64,000 bases of DNA from UBA935 sp031555615. Its GTDB lineage: Bacteria > Bacillota > Clostridia > Lachnospirales > Lachnospiraceae. Every line of letters starts with the position of its first letter. Position 1 is the stretch's first letter. The translations under genes were made by a program, and so were the position numbers. Positions 51,462-61,301 of the stretch are shown piece by piece. The DNA is taken from positions 1 to 64,000 of the forward strand of contig JAVBUF010000009.1 of assembly GCA_031555615.1 (NCBI GenBank), read 5' to 3'. Below the pieces are notes generated by a model. That model was given only the letters and a program-made list of their open reading frames with translations, was not told the origin of the DNA and did no database searches.

Positions 51462-52747
51462 CCGGCACTCTCCTCACCGCTTTTTATCTGCCCCGCCAAA
51501 TATAAGGAGCCGGCAATATAGATGATATCATCCGCCTGCTTCTTCTGTTTCAGCAATCTCAACGCCTCCTGAGCATCCCTACACACTGTACAAGGCAAAT
51601 CCGTATATTGTAAAAAAGTTTCTTTCAAGTCATAAACCGACAGACTTCTTATCGTTTCAAGAGGTACTGCTGCTGCCTCGGCAAATAGTCCCGACCCGGC
51701 AAGCATACCGATGATCCTCTGATATTGTTTTTCTTTGATGCCGCCGAATAACAGATATCTTTTTCCCTGACATTCGTCCTGACGTACGGTATCCAGCAAG
51801 GCTTGTATTCCATCTTCGTTATGAGCACCGTCGAGAAAAACTCCTTCGGCAATTTCTTCCATCCGTCCGGGCCAATAAGTTTTTCTTAATCCGGTCCGGA
51901 TATGCTCTTCCGTAATACGTGCGTCTCTCAGCAATTCCACTGCCTGGACCGCCATGGCCGCATTTTCTGCCTGATATAACGCTTTCGTAGATAAAAGAAG
52001 TCTAACATACATATAATAACGAGAATGAAAGGAAAAATCAATGGTTTTATTTTCTATTTCATTAATTTTTATATCTTCCGGCTGTATCACAAAAATCGGA
52101 CACCCGCTTAAGCTGGCTGTTTCCCGGAGTTTTTCCGTAACCCCATCCTTTTTACCGATGGTCACCACCGGTACTCCCGGCTTCATGATCCCAGCCTTCT
52201 CCCCGGCAATTTCGGCCAGCGAATTTCCCAAATACTCCATATGGTCATAACCGATCTCAGTTATTACACAAACCTCCGGATGACTGATCACATTAGTGGC
52301 ATCTAATCGCCCTCCCAGTCCGGTTTCCAAAATAATATACTCTATATCCTTACTTTCAAACACCACCATGGCCATTAAAAACAAAAATTCAAAAAAAGAA
52401 GGGTGAAAGTTATCTTTTCTTTTACGTGCAAACTGTTCCACACCATCTCTGACTTTATGGAAGGCGGCGGCAAACTCCTCTTCCGATATCACTTTACCGG
52501 AAATCGAAATCCGCTCCCGCATGGTAACCAGGTGAGGGGAGGTGAACACTCCCGCCGCAATTCCTGATTCTGTCAAAACAGACTGTAAATAAGCACAAAC
52601 GCTCCCCTTTCCGTTTGTGCCTGCTACATGAATCATCTTTTTTCTCATTCCGGGATTTCCCATAAACTGCAAAAATTCCCGAATGTCCACTAATGTGTGT
52701 TTACTGCTTATTTGGGGAATGCCCAAAATATATTCTTCAACCATCAA
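51458..52747 (-). CDS. folC: Folylpolyglutamate synthase / dihydrofolate synthase
   Basis: 429 residues. The Mur-ligase-like ATPase has P-loop V-A-G-T-N-G-K-G-S (about 42-50), T-S-P-H-L-V-T-M-R-E-R-I, L-E-T-G-L-G-G-R-L-D-A-T-N and the C-terminal D-G-A-H-N-E-D-G. It adds glutamate to folates. It is 6 bases after the FapA-type gene, in a probable valS-FapA-folC-small protein-TPR operon. Confidence 0.94.
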   Translation of the reverse strand: MMVEEYILGIPQISSKHTLVDIREFLQFMGNPGMRKKMIHVAGTNGKGSVCAYLQSVLTESGIAAGVFTSPHLVTMRERISISGKVISEEEFAAAFHKVRDGVEQFARKRKDNFHPSFFEFLFLMAMVVFESKDIEYIILETGLGGRLDATNVISHPEVCVITEIGYDHMEYLGNSLAEIAGEKAGIMKPGVPVVTIGKKDGVTEKLRETASLSGCPIFVIQPEDIKINEIENKTIDFSFHSRYYMYVRLLLSTKALYQAENAAMAVQAVELLRDARITEEHIRTGLRKTYWPGRMEEIAEGVFLDGAHNEDGIQALLDTVRQDECQGKRYLLFGGIKEKQYQRIIGMLAGSGLFAEAAAVPLETIRSLSVYDLKETFLQYTDLPCTVCRDAQEALRLLKQKKQADDIIYIAGSLYLAGQIKSGEESAG

Positions 52748-52753
52748 ATAACC

Positions 52754-54238
52754 TCAATGCACAATTACATTTCCCACAATCATACCGCCCTGCGTCGTAT
52801 AGTTCATATAGCAGGTATTGTTTTCTATAGGCATCTGCAGTTGGGCAATACAAATTACGCTTCCCCGGTAAATATTCCCGTCCACCCGGATCTGTGCCCC
52901 TTTTCCCTTCTGCATCTGAGTAAAGATGTCCTGCTGTTCTTCAATTAATGCGTTTAACTCTTCTATAACTTCTTTTTCCTGCTGCTTTAATTTGGCCATC
53001 GGCGCACCTATTACTGACAGGTATTTATCTCCTAACGTTACCGCCTTCTTTTTTAATGCCTCGACCTCTTCCTGCAGTTCTTCCAACTTCCTTTTGGCCT
53101 GTGTTTCGGCTTTTTTCAGATTGATACCCTTGTAATAAATATCTGCGTCATAACCGGCATGAACTACCGTTCTGGTTTCCGCCTCATTACCCACGGCTAC
53201 TGCCTCGATTCCCTGCAATGCATGGGTATAACCACCAACCAGGGTACCTCGTTTTCCTGAAAGAACCACTTTTTCTTCGGCTTGTACACGGGAATTCATA
53301 ATACTGTCCGCAAATACATTGCCTCCGGCAGTTACAATGGTCTGCTCAATAAATTTAGCAAAAACACTGCCTCTTGCCGATGCCTTGGCCCGCTGTTGCC
53401 CCTGTATCCCCCGTTGTAAGATAATATCACCGCCGGCAAATAAAGATGCTGCCTCAACCGAACCTCTGATTTCGATATTCCGCCCGGCGCGGATGATAAC
53501 CCCTGATTCCACATTGCCGTTAATGACCACATCACCGAAAAATTCAATCTTCCCAATGGTCTGATCTACATCACCATATATCTCATGGGTACTCTGAATA
53601 TCCAGTTTGCCGTCCCGCAGTTCGACCTTGCCCTCTTTTTCTGCAAAATAAGTATCCTCGGTATCCCGCTTGCTGATGGCGGCTCCCCGAAGCGGCGGAA
53701 GGTCCCTGACAGGCCTGGCCGGAATGATATTTCCCAAAACATCCATTCCGTCTTTTCCCGGCTTTGCGGGATAATACTTGGCCAGCTTATCACCAATATG
53801 AACATTGACTATTTGGTTAACCGCCGTATAATCTGCCGTACCGTCCTCAAGGATCTTGGGGGTTTTCTCTGCCGTGGCATCAAAAGTGTACTCAAAATAT
53901 CCATCTTTACCGGCAATGGGTGGGCGGCCTTCTGCTATCTTAATTTCGCGAAAATAGACTTGCTTTTTAATCATTGCTGAAATGTTAGATTCGTGAAACC
54001 CGATAATCACTTCTCCGCGCCGCAGATAGTCTTTAATTTCCGCTTTCGTATATTCTCCCTGGTCAACCTCAGGCGTCACTAAAGACAACCATGCTGTCAT
54101 CTTGTCTTCCGCAATCTTGATATAAGATTGATTAAGTTCAAGCCTTAACTGCAGGGGATCAAATATTCCTTCATCACCTTTTCTTTCAGCAGCAGCGATG
54201 ACACCTACAGCTTCTGCAATTGTTGCATCATTACCCAT
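52754..54238 (-). CDS. FapA-type (DUF342) polymer-forming protein
   Basis: 494 residues from the ATG at 54238 (GGAGAA upstream). An N-terminal FapA/DUF342 domain (about 90-180) is followed by a parallel beta-helix of short repeats (E-I-Y-G-D-V...F-F-G-D-V-V-I-N-G-N-V-E-S-G, I-R-G-S-V-E-A, G-D-I-I-L) and a coiled-coil near 390-450. DUF342 proteins bind nucleotides or form scaffolds; the role here is unknown. It follows valS by 31 bases. Confidence 0.88.
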   Translation of the reverse strand: MGNDATIAEAVGVIAAAERKGDEGIFDPLQLRLELNQSYIKIAEDKMTAWLSLVTPEVDQGEYTKAEIKDYLRRGEVIIGFHESNISAMIKKQVYFREIKIAEGRPPIAGKDGYFEYTFDATAEKTPKILEDGTADYTAVNQIVNVHIGDKLAKYYPAKPGKDGMDVLGNIIPARPVRDLPPLRGAAISKRDTEDTYFAEKEGKVELRDGKLDIQSTHEIYGDVDQTIGKIEFFGDVVINGNVESGVIIRAGRNIEIRGSVEAASLFAGGDIILQRGIQGQQRAKASARGSVFAKFIEQTIVTAGGNVFADSIMNSRVQAEEKVVLSGKRGTLVGGYTHALQGIEAVAVGNEAETRTVVHAGYDADIYYKGINLKKAETQAKRKLEELQEEVEALKKKAVTLGDKYLSVIGAPMAKLKQQEKEVIEELNALIEEQQDIFTQMQKGKGAQIRVDGNIYRGSVICIAQLQMPIENNTCYMNYTTQGGMIVGNVIVH

Positions 54239-54269
54239 CACTGTTCTCCAAACGAAATATTAAATTCTT

Positions 54270-56936
54270 TTATTCTATTTTACCTAACTTCTGCAATTGT
54301 TGCAAGCGTATCTTAATCTGTTCCTGCATCTGTTCATACTTTCGCAATTTTTCCGTTTCTTCGGCAATTTTTGCCGCCGGTGCTTTGGAAATGAAACGCT
54401 CATTGTCAAGCATTCCGTTTACCCTTGCCAACTCGCCTTCCAGGCGCTTTTCTTCCTTTTGCAAGCGCTCGATTTCCTGCCCCACATCGACTAGTTCAGC
54501 AAATGGAATATAAAGATTGGCATTGGCGATAACAACGGAAACAGCATCTTCCGGAATGTTGCTTTTATCTGTTTGAATGTTTACTTCAGAGGCATTCGCC
54601 AAAGAAGCAAAAAACAATTTTCCTTGGGTAAAAGTATCCATGATATCGGCCTTCTCGCTGACTACAAAGATACCCGCTTTGCGGCTGGGGGGAACATTCA
54701 TTTCGGTACGGATATTACGGATTCCCCGGACTGCTTCTTTGATCACCTCAATGTCCTTTTCTTCTTTGCCAAAGTTTCGTTCTTCCCGATATTCCGGCCA
54801 TCTGGAAACCATTATCGATTCTTCTGACGACTGTAAGGTACAGAAAATCTCTTCCGTCACAAAGGGCATATAGGGATGCAAAAGCTTTAAGGCATCGATC
54901 AGGACGGTTTTTAAGGTCCATAACGCTGCACTTTTGCTTTCCAGATCGTCGGAATTATACAGTCTGGGTTTTACCATTTCAATATACCAGTCACAAAACT
55001 CATCCCAGATAAAATCGTAAATCTTCTGTACGGCAATGCCCAGATCAAAGTTTTCCATATGCTCCGTTACTTCTTTGATCAACTGATTCAATTTGGACAA
55101 AATCCACTTGTCCACCGGCTGAAGGACAGGCTTTTCGGCATCTGTACTGCCGTTCATCATGATAAATCTTGAGGCATTCCATATTTTATTGGCAAAATTA
55201 CGGCTGGCTTCCACTCTTTCATAATAAAAACGCATATCATTGCCCGGTGCATTACCGGTAATCAGCGAATAGCGCAGGGCATCGGCACCGTATTTCTCGA
55301 TGATCTCCAGCGGGTCGATCCCGTTCCCCAGGGATTTGCTCATTTTACGGCCCTGGGAATCCCTTACCAGACCATGGAACAAGACGGTATCAAAAGGTTT
55401 TTCACCCATCTGCTCATAACCCGAAAAAATCATCCGGATAACCCAGAAGAAAATGATATCATAACCGGTTACCAATACGTTGGTGGGATAAAAATATTTC
55501 AGATCCTCAGTCTGATCCGGCCAGCCCAGGGTGGAAAAAGGCCAGAGTGCCGAAGAAAACCAGGTATCCAGGGTATCGGGATCCTGTTCCATATGGTCAT
55601 GTCCGCATTTGGGACATTTTTCCACAGCCTCACGGCTGACTATGACTTCCCCGCATTTATCGCAGTAATAGGCCGGAATCCGGTGTCCCCACCAAAGCTG
55701 CCGGCTGATACACCAGTCACGGATATTATCGGTCCAGTTATAATACAATTTATCCATCCGCTCCGGCACCAGTTTGATTTCACCGGTCTTAACGGCTTTT
55801 ACCGCCGGCCGGATCAGCTCATCCATCTTCACGAACCATTGCTGCTTGATCAGCGGTTCGATGGTGGTCTTGCAGCGGTCATGAGTTCCTACATTGTGAG
55901 CGTAATCTTCTACCTTTGTCAGCAGCCCCATCTCCTCCAGTTCCTTTACGATGGCTTTTCTGGCATCATCCCGGGTCATACCGGCAAACTTCCCGCCTGC
56001 CCCATTAATAGTGGCATCATCATTCATAATGTTGATTTCCGGAAGATTGTGCCGTTTTCCCACCTCGAAATCGTTGGGGTCGTGAGCCGGCGTTATTTTT
56101 ACCACACCGGTTCCGAATTCCATATCTACATAACCATCCGCAACAATGGGGATCTCTCTGTTCATCAGCGGCAGCATCAGCTTCCTGCCGATGAGATGCT
56201 GATACCGCTCATCTTCGGGATTAACTGCTACCGCGGTATCGCCTAACATGGTTTCGGGACGGGTAGTGGCAAAAGTCAGGAAGGTACTTGTGCTGACAGC
56301 ACCATCCTCTTCAATCAACGGATAATTAATATGCCACAAATGTCCCTGCTGCTCTTCGTATTCCACTTCCGCATCAGAAATGGACGTATTACAAACCGGA
56401 CACCAGTTGATAATCCGGCTGCCCTTATAAATCCATCCTTTTTCATGCATCTTACAGAATACCTCGGTTACTGCCTTGTTGCAGCCTTCATCCATGGTAA
56501 AACGCTCTCTGTCCCAGTCACAGGAAGAACCTAACTTCTTCAGCTGTCCGATAATCCGGCCGCCATATTCCTTTTTCCATTCCCAGGCCCGCTCTAAAAA
56601 GCCTTCCCGGCCAAGATCATTCTTATCAATTCCTTCTTCCCGCAATTTTTCGATAATCTTCACTTCAGTGGCTATACTGGCGTGATCAGTCCCCGGCTGC
56701 CAAAGGGCATTGTACCCCTGCATCCGCTTAAACCGAATAATAATATCCTGCATAGTATTGTCCAAAGCATGACCCATATGCAGCTGACCCGTAATATTGG
56801 GCGGCGGAATCACAATCGTAAACGGCTTCCTGCTCTCATCCACCTCCGCATGAAAATACTTCTTATCCATCCATCTCTGATACAACTTCTCCTCAATTCC
56901 CTGAGGGTCATAAGTTTTAGCTAATTCTTTACTCAT
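54270..56936 (-). CDS. valS: Valyl-tRNA synthetase
   Basis: 888 residues. The class I HIGH box is H-M-G-H-A-L (about 53), the editing CP1 domain is present (T-T-R-P-E-T-M-L-G-D), the KMSKS loop is R-K-M-S-K-S-L-G-N (about 520), and the end is the ValS tRNA-binding arm coiled-coil. The AAGGAG at 10 bases fixes the start. The T-box upstream with specifier GTA makes expression respond to uncharged tRNA-Val. Confidence 0.97.
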   Translation of the reverse strand: MSKELAKTYDPQGIEEKLYQRWMDKKYFHAEVDESRKPFTIVIPPPNITGQLHMGHALDNTMQDIIIRFKRMQGYNALWQPGTDHASIATEVKIIEKLREEGIDKNDLGREGFLERAWEWKKEYGGRIIGQLKKLGSSCDWDRERFTMDEGCNKAVTEVFCKMHEKGWIYKGSRIINWCPVCNTSISDAEVEYEEQQGHLWHINYPLIEEDGAVSTSTFLTFATTRPETMLGDTAVAVNPEDERYQHLIGRKLMLPLMNREIPIVADGYVDMEFGTGVVKITPAHDPNDFEVGKRHNLPEINIMNDDATINGAGGKFAGMTRDDARKAIVKELEEMGLLTKVEDYAHNVGTHDRCKTTIEPLIKQQWFVKMDELIRPAVKAVKTGEIKLVPERMDKLYYNWTDNIRDWCISRQLWWGHRIPAYYCDKCGEVIVSREAVEKCPKCGHDHMEQDPDTLDTWFSSALWPFSTLGWPDQTEDLKYFYPTNVLVTGYDIIFFWVIRMIFSGYEQMGEKPFDTVLFHGLVRDSQGRKMSKSLGNGIDPLEIIEKYGADALRYSLITGNAPGNDMRFYYERVEASRNFANKIWNASRFIMMNGSTDAEKPVLQPVDKWILSKLNQLIKEVTEHMENFDLGIAVQKIYDFIWDEFCDWYIEMVKPRLYNSDDLESKSAALWTLKTVLIDALKLLHPYMPFVTEEIFCTLQSSEESIMVSRWPEYREERNFGKEEKDIEVIKEAVRGIRNIRTEMNVPPSRKAGIFVVSEKADIMDTFTQGKLFFASLANASEVNIQTDKSNIPEDAVSVVIANANLYIPFAELVDVGQEIERLQKEEKRLEGELARVNGMLDNERFISKAPAAKIAEETEKLRKYEQMQEQIKIRLQQLQKLGKIE

Positions 56937-57119
56937 AATATTCTCCTTGTTTACTATCTTTTCTTTTGCTCTTTTGTTCTTTTTTAGCTCTTTTGCTCTT
57001 TAGTTCTTTTGCTCTTTTGCTCTTTTCGCAACTGACATTTGCGAAACTCGTACCTGTCAATGGTGCACGGGATAAACCACGCTGCACCTCGCCACCTTCC
57101 CGTTTCGCACTCACTACCT
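56937..57119 (-). other. Structured, repeat-rich spacer between T-box and valS
   Basis: On the minus strand two inverted repeats occur (ACGGGA/TCCCGT enclosing a GGTGG...GTGG segment at about 57065-57101, and TTTCGCAA/TTGCGAAA at 57024-57046). They are followed by an A-rich run of irregular repeats of AAAGAGCA (56961-57023) leading into the ribosome binding site. The first hairpin carries an AAGGTGG segment like a T-box core, though not a full consensus. No gene is supported here. Confidence 0.55.
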
Positions 57120-57405
57120 CGGTAACAAAAAGCCCCTTGCCATTACTGGCAAAGGGCGTGTTTAACGCGGTACCACCTTTGTTCGCCGGTCCGGACGGAC
57201 GGCATCTTAAACGAATCCCTGAGGATTCTTATCCGGTAACGGGGATAAGACGTGAAGACTTACTGGGAACAGATCAAACTGTCGGTTAGGTCCTCCGGTT
57301 CAGAAGCTACCTTCCACATCTCCTGCCTAAAATGACCTCGCAGCCGGTGGGTCATCCTCTCTGTTAAGGGTAAATGTGTACTCCTCTTCATCACTACCTT
57401 TGTAT
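57120..57405 (-). promoter_or_regulatory. T-box leader, valine-specific
   Basis: The T-box core GGTGGTACCGCG (57166-57177) is followed on the minus strand by a terminator, GCCCTTTGCC/GGCAAGGGGC with TTTTT (57127-57157). In Stem I GAAG-GTA-GC places the codon GTA (57308-57310) in the specifier position. It precedes valS, matching tRNA-Val sensing. Confidence 0.93.
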
Positions 57406-57415
57406 TGTTAATCTA

Positions 57416-57444
57416 AATATAGACAAGATAAAACTGTTTGTCAA
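57416..57444 (-). promoter_or_regulatory. SigA-type promoter of the T-box(Val)-valS unit
   Basis: TTGACA, 17 bases, TATATT, immediately upstream of the T-box leader. Confidence 0.85.
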
Positions 57445-57460
57445 GTAGGGCATTCCTATT

Positions 57461-58528
57461 TTAACTCATCTGTTTCAAGTCATCTTCCAAAACGGTTATA
57501 TTTAATGTGGTGGATAAATCAATTTCCTTTCCGGGGATGTCTTTTCCATCCTTTTTTTCAATCAAACGTACCACCGGCCGGAACGGAAATCCCGGTACCT
57601 GCTCCTTTACAACGGCCTGATTGCCATCTGACAGAAGCAGCATATTGCCGTTGGGATAAATGGCAATACTTTGAAAAAATTGGGCTACCAGTTGGGCATC
57701 CAGCTTTTCAACCGCATCTGCCGTTAATATTTCAGCAGCCTTGCTGGGGGTAAAGCTTTTCCGATAGCAGCGGGGGGATGTCAAAGCTTCATAAACATCC
57801 ACAATCGATGCAATCCTGATCAGCGTGTTTAATTCCCCTCCTTCCGAACCGTAAGCATATCCCGAACCATCCAGGCGCTCATGATGATACAGCGCTATTT
57901 GTCTGGACGCTTCTGTCAGAAGCGGATCTTTTTTCAATATATCATATCCCAAAATCGGATGCTGCTTGATATGCTCAAATTCTTCTTCGGACAAAACAGT
58001 CGGTTTATAAAGAATGTTTTGATCCAATGCAATTTTTCCGATATCATGGAGCAGGAGCCCTTGTGCCAGATCACGCAGGGAAACTTCATTCATCCCCACC
58101 CTGTGTGCTAATATCAGTCCGTAAACTGCCACATTTACACAATGGATCAGGGTCTCATCTTTCGTGCTGCCGATATCATTTAAACTGATTATAATATTAG
58201 GCTGGCTCATCACATCGTTCAGCAGTATGGTTACCATTCCTGATATCCCCTGACTGTCAAAGCTTCCGCTTTCTCTGAACCGGGTAAAAGTATCTGCCAA
58301 AACCGACTTACAGCGAGTTCTGGTTTCTTCGGAAATCACATCTGCAATCTCAATACCTTCACTGACCTCATCTTCAATATAAAGATTATAGATACCCAAC
58401 TCATTTAGTTTATTGGCATAACGATTTAGATTAGACGTTCCCTTCCTAATCAGCATCACTGTATCCGAATATATGCTTCTTCCCAATTTCATCTCGGGAG
58501 TTACCATTGCTAATGAAACTTTTCTCAT
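57461..58528 (-). CDS. HD-GYP domain protein (predicted c-di-GMP phosphodiesterase)
   Basis: 355 residues from the ATG at 58528 (GAGAG upstream). The N-terminal DUF3391-like region (about 1-100) precedes an HD-GYP domain with L-L-H-D-I-G-K-I-A (HD), H-P-I-L-G-Y, H-H-E-R-L-D-G-S-G-Y (the GYP motif reads G-Y-A, so the Pro is lost) and D-V-Y-E-A-L-T. Metal ligands look complete, so hydrolysis of cyclic dinucleotides is likely. A single gene with no partner nearby. Confidence 0.88.
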   Translation of the reverse strand: MRKVSLAMVTPEMKLGRSIYSDTVMLIRKGTSNLNRYANKLNELGIYNLYIEDEVSEGIEIADVISEETRTRCKSVLADTFTRFRESGSFDSQGISGMVTILLNDVMSQPNIIISLNDIGSTKDETLIHCVNVAVYGLILAHRVGMNEVSLRDLAQGLLLHDIGKIALDQNILYKPTVLSEEEFEHIKQHPILGYDILKKDPLLTEASRQIALYHHERLDGSGYAYGSEGGELNTLIRIASIVDVYEALTSPRCYRKSFTPSKAAEILTADAVEKLDAQLVAQFFQSIAIYPNGNMLLLSDGNQAVVKEQVPGFPFRPVVRLIEKKDGKDIPGKEIDLSTTLNITVLEDDLKQMS

Positions 58529-58661
58529 AAATATTCTCTCTTTTATCCGCATTTAAATAATTCATTTTACAATAATAGCATACTTTTCGTTTTTTAATTA
58601 TGTTTTTCAGAATTCATTGGGAAAATTGTTATAATTGCACAAAATCCATTTCTTTCAAGTC

Positions 58662-58877
58662 CTAGTTTATATCAATTCCGGTCACTTCATATCCGGCTTC
58701 CACTACTGCACCTGCCAAAATTTCATTTTCTACATCGCCCTCCAGTATGACTGCTGCGTTCTTTTCTTCCAGGCTCATGGTTACCGTTTTTACACCGGCC
58801 ACCCCGGCCAATGCCTTTCCCACTCTGGCCGTACAATGACCGCAAGACATCCCTTCAATATGAATTGTTTTCTTCAC
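58662..58877 (-). CDS. Possible internal CopZ-like product from the 3' end of copA
   Basis: In frame with copA, GGAGG lies 8 bases before GTG (58877). Starting there would give 71 residues, M-K-K-T-I-H-I-E-G-M-S-C-G-H-C...G-I-D-I-N, the size and motif of a free CopZ copper chaperone. The upstream linker reads S-K-K-T-E-E-I-I, plausible as either a linker or a spacer. Internal initiation is inferred from sequence only. Confidence 0.45.
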   Translation of the reverse strand: MKKTIHIEGMSCGHCTARVGKALAGVAGVKTVTMSLEEKNAAVILEGDVENEILAGAVVEAGYEVTGIDIN

Positions 58878-61301
58878 AATGATTTCCTCCGTTTTCTTTG
58901 ATTTGATTTTAAAATTTTTCAGACGCAAAGCATTTCCCACCACAAACAGGCTGCTAAGGCTCATGGCTGCCGCACCATACATGGGACTTAACTTCACCCC
59001 CCAAAGCGGATACAGCAATCCGGCTGCCAGAGGAATCCCGATGCTATTATAGAAAAATGCCCAAAATAAATTTTCTTTAATATTGATAATGACTCTGCGG
59101 CTTAACCTTATGGCTGTGACCACATCGGTTAATTCACTTTTCATCAAAACGATATCTGCACTTTCCAATGCCACATCGGTGCCTGCACCGATGGCGACCC
59201 CCACATCCGCAGCCGCCAGTGCCGGTGCATCATTGATACCGTCACCCACCATGGCCACCTTTTTACCTTCGTCCTGCAGTCTGCGGATTTCTTTTTCCTT
59301 GTCCTCCGGCACAACTCCCGCTACCACCTTGCTGATCTTCAGTTTATCTTTGACGGCATTGGCTGTGATCTGATTATCACCGGTTAACATCATAACCTCA
59401 ATGCCCATATTCTGCAATTCCCTGATGGCCGTGCCGGAAGATTCCTTGATGATATCCGCTACGGCAATTGCTGCCAATAGCTGCTGTTCACAGGCAAACA
59501 GAAGGATGGTCTTTCCCTGCGCTGCAAGTTTATTGACCTTTTCTTTTTGCTCCTTTGTTAAGGCGATATTATTTTCTTCCAGCAGGCGCTCATTACCGGC
59601 CAAATATCTTGCACGTTTCCCGCCCTGTTCTATATACCCTTTGACGCCCTTGCCAAAAACAGCCTCGAAATCTTCTACTAGTATTGCCTCATTTAGTATT
59701 GCCTCATTGGATGAATCCAGCTCACTGGATTTGGTTACAACCGCTTCCGCCAGGGGGTGTTCACTGGCCTTCTCCAGGGCCCCCGCCAGCCGGATCATCT
59801 GCTCACTGCTGATGTTCTTATCAAACATCAGGATATCGGTTACTGCCGGCTTTCCTGCGGTAATGGTTCCGGTTTTATCCAAAACTACCGTATCCACTGC
59901 CCCAGCCGTTTGTAAAGCCTCCCCCGATTTAATCAAAATACCGTTCCGTGCCCCTACACCAGTTCCCACCATGATAGCCACCGGTGTGGCCAATCCCAGG
60001 GCACACGGACAGGAAATCACCAGCACCGCTGTAGCTGCCGACACAGCAAAGGAGAGACCTGCACCGGCCAATAACCAGCCTCCCAGTGTCAATGCCGCAA
60101 TCCCGATTACAATCGGAACAAAAACGCCGGCTATCTGATCCGCCATCCTGGCAATGGGTGCTTTGGATGCCGAGGCCTCCTCCACCAGACGGATAATTTG
60201 CGAAAGGGTGGTATCCTCCCCTACTCTGGTGGCTTTACAGGTTAAAACGCCTGCTTTATTTATAGTTGCCGATATCACTTTATCACCCGGTACCTTTTCC
60301 ACCGGTATGCTTTCCCCGGTAATGGCTGACTCATCCATACTGGAATTTCCTTTTATGATCACACCATCTACCGGCACTGCACTTCCCGGACGCAGCAGAA
60401 AACAGTCCCCCACCATAACCTGCTCTACCGGAATCTCACTTTCTTCTCCCATTTCACTGATAATCGTGGCGGTCTTGGGTGACAGATCCATCAAGGCCGT
60501 TATGGCTTCTTTGGTCTTCCCCTTGGAACGGGCCTCCAGATATTTTCCGACAGTAATCAGAGTCAATATGGTTCCCGCCGACTCAAAATACAACTCTTCC
60601 GCATACTGCTCCACCAGGGCAATCTCCCCGTGTCCAAGACCGTATCCGATACAAAACACCGCAACTATCCCATACAAGACCGAGGCCGTTGCGCCAATGG
60701 CTATCAAGCTGTCCATATTGGGGTGGCCGCGAAACAGTGTTTTCCAGCCAGTCTGAAAGAAGCTTCTGTTAACATATATAATGGGCAGTACCAGCAAAAA
60801 CTGGGTAAAAGCAAAGGTCAGGGCATTCTCATGGCCATGGAAAAGCCGGATCATCAACTCCGGTACCGGCAGTCCAAACCACATCTGAAACATATGATGC
60901 ATCGCCAGATACATCAGTATCACCCAAAAAACAAGGGATACCATCAGCCGTTTAGCCATACTTTGATCATTAGACATATTTTGACCATTGGGCATGCTAT
61001 GACCATATTTACTTGCAGCCTTTCCTCTTGACTTATTGGGTCGATCTTCTGCTGCATAAATTTCGTTTTTATCTGCTGTATTTCTTTCCTTCACCGCCGG
61101 CTGTGCCCCATATCCCGCCTTTTCCACAGCATCCACAATATGATCGACAGCGCAGACGCTTTCGTCATATTTTACCTGCATGCTGTTGGTCAAAAGATTC
61201 ACCGTAACCTTTTCCATTCCCGGTAACTTACTCACACTTTTTTCTACATGAGCCGAGCACGCCGAGCAGGTCATTCCTGTCACCTCAAACTTTTGCTGCA
61301 T
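58662..61301 (-). CDS. copA: Copper-translocating P1B ATPase with N- and C-terminal HMA domains
   Basis: 879 residues, AAAGGA before the ATG. An N-terminal metal-binding HMA has C-S-A-C at 12-15. A Met-rich linker (H-S-M-P-N-G-Q-N-M-S-N) follows near 98-115. The P-type core has C-P-C (about 429-431), the D-K-T-G-T phosphorylation site (about 473) and G-D-G-I-N-D-A-P near 720. Around 808 a second HMA domain (M-S-C-G-H-C-T-A-R-V) ends the protein. C-P-C with the N and Y-type core motifs suggests Cu(I) export. An internal GGAGG plus GTG (58877) lies at the joint before the C-terminal HMA. It overlaps the CadA-like gene by 17 bases. Confidence 0.92.
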   Translation of the reverse strand: MQQKFEVTGMTCSACSAHVEKSVSKLPGMEKVTVNLLTNSMQVKYDESVCAVDHIVDAVEKAGYGAQPAVKERNTADKNEIYAAEDRPNKSRGKAASKYGHSMPNGQNMSNDQSMAKRLMVSLVFWVILMYLAMHHMFQMWFGLPVPELMIRLFHGHENALTFAFTQFLLVLPIIYVNRSFFQTGWKTLFRGHPNMDSLIAIGATASVLYGIVAVFCIGYGLGHGEIALVEQYAEELYFESAGTILTLITVGKYLEARSKGKTKEAITALMDLSPKTATIISEMGEESEIPVEQVMVGDCFLLRPGSAVPVDGVIIKGNSSMDESAITGESIPVEKVPGDKVISATINKAGVLTCKATRVGEDTTLSQIIRLVEEASASKAPIARMADQIAGVFVPIVIGIAALTLGGWLLAGAGLSFAVSAATAVLVISCPCALGLATPVAIMVGTGVGARNGILIKSGEALQTAGAVDTVVLDKTGTITAGKPAVTDILMFDKNISSEQMIRLAGALEKASEHPLAEAVVTKSSELDSSNEAILNEAILVEDFEAVFGKGVKGYIEQGGKRARYLAGNERLLEENNIALTKEQKEKVNKLAAQGKTILLFACEQQLLAAIAVADIIKESSGTAIRELQNMGIEVMMLTGDNQITANAVKDKLKISKVVAGVVPEDKEKEIRRLQDEGKKVAMVGDGINDAPALAAADVGVAIGAGTDVALESADIVLMKSELTDVVTAIRLSRRVIINIKENLFWAFFYNSIGIPLAAGLLYPLWGVKLSPMYGAAAMSLSSLFVVGNALRLKNFKIKSKKTEEIIVKKTIHIEGMSCGHCTARVGKALAGVAGVKTVTMSLEEKNAAVILEGDVENEILAGAVVEAGYEVTGIDIN

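Noticed and set aside
55374..56246. A 290-codon open frame on the plus strand opposite valS
   Set aside because: It is an antisense shadow of the well-supported valS gene, with no ribosome binding site or recognisable domain.
59401..60756. Two long plus-strand open frames opposite copA
   Set aside because: Low-complexity Ser/Thr/Pro/Ala-rich translations typical of frames opposite P-type ATPase genes, with no start signals.
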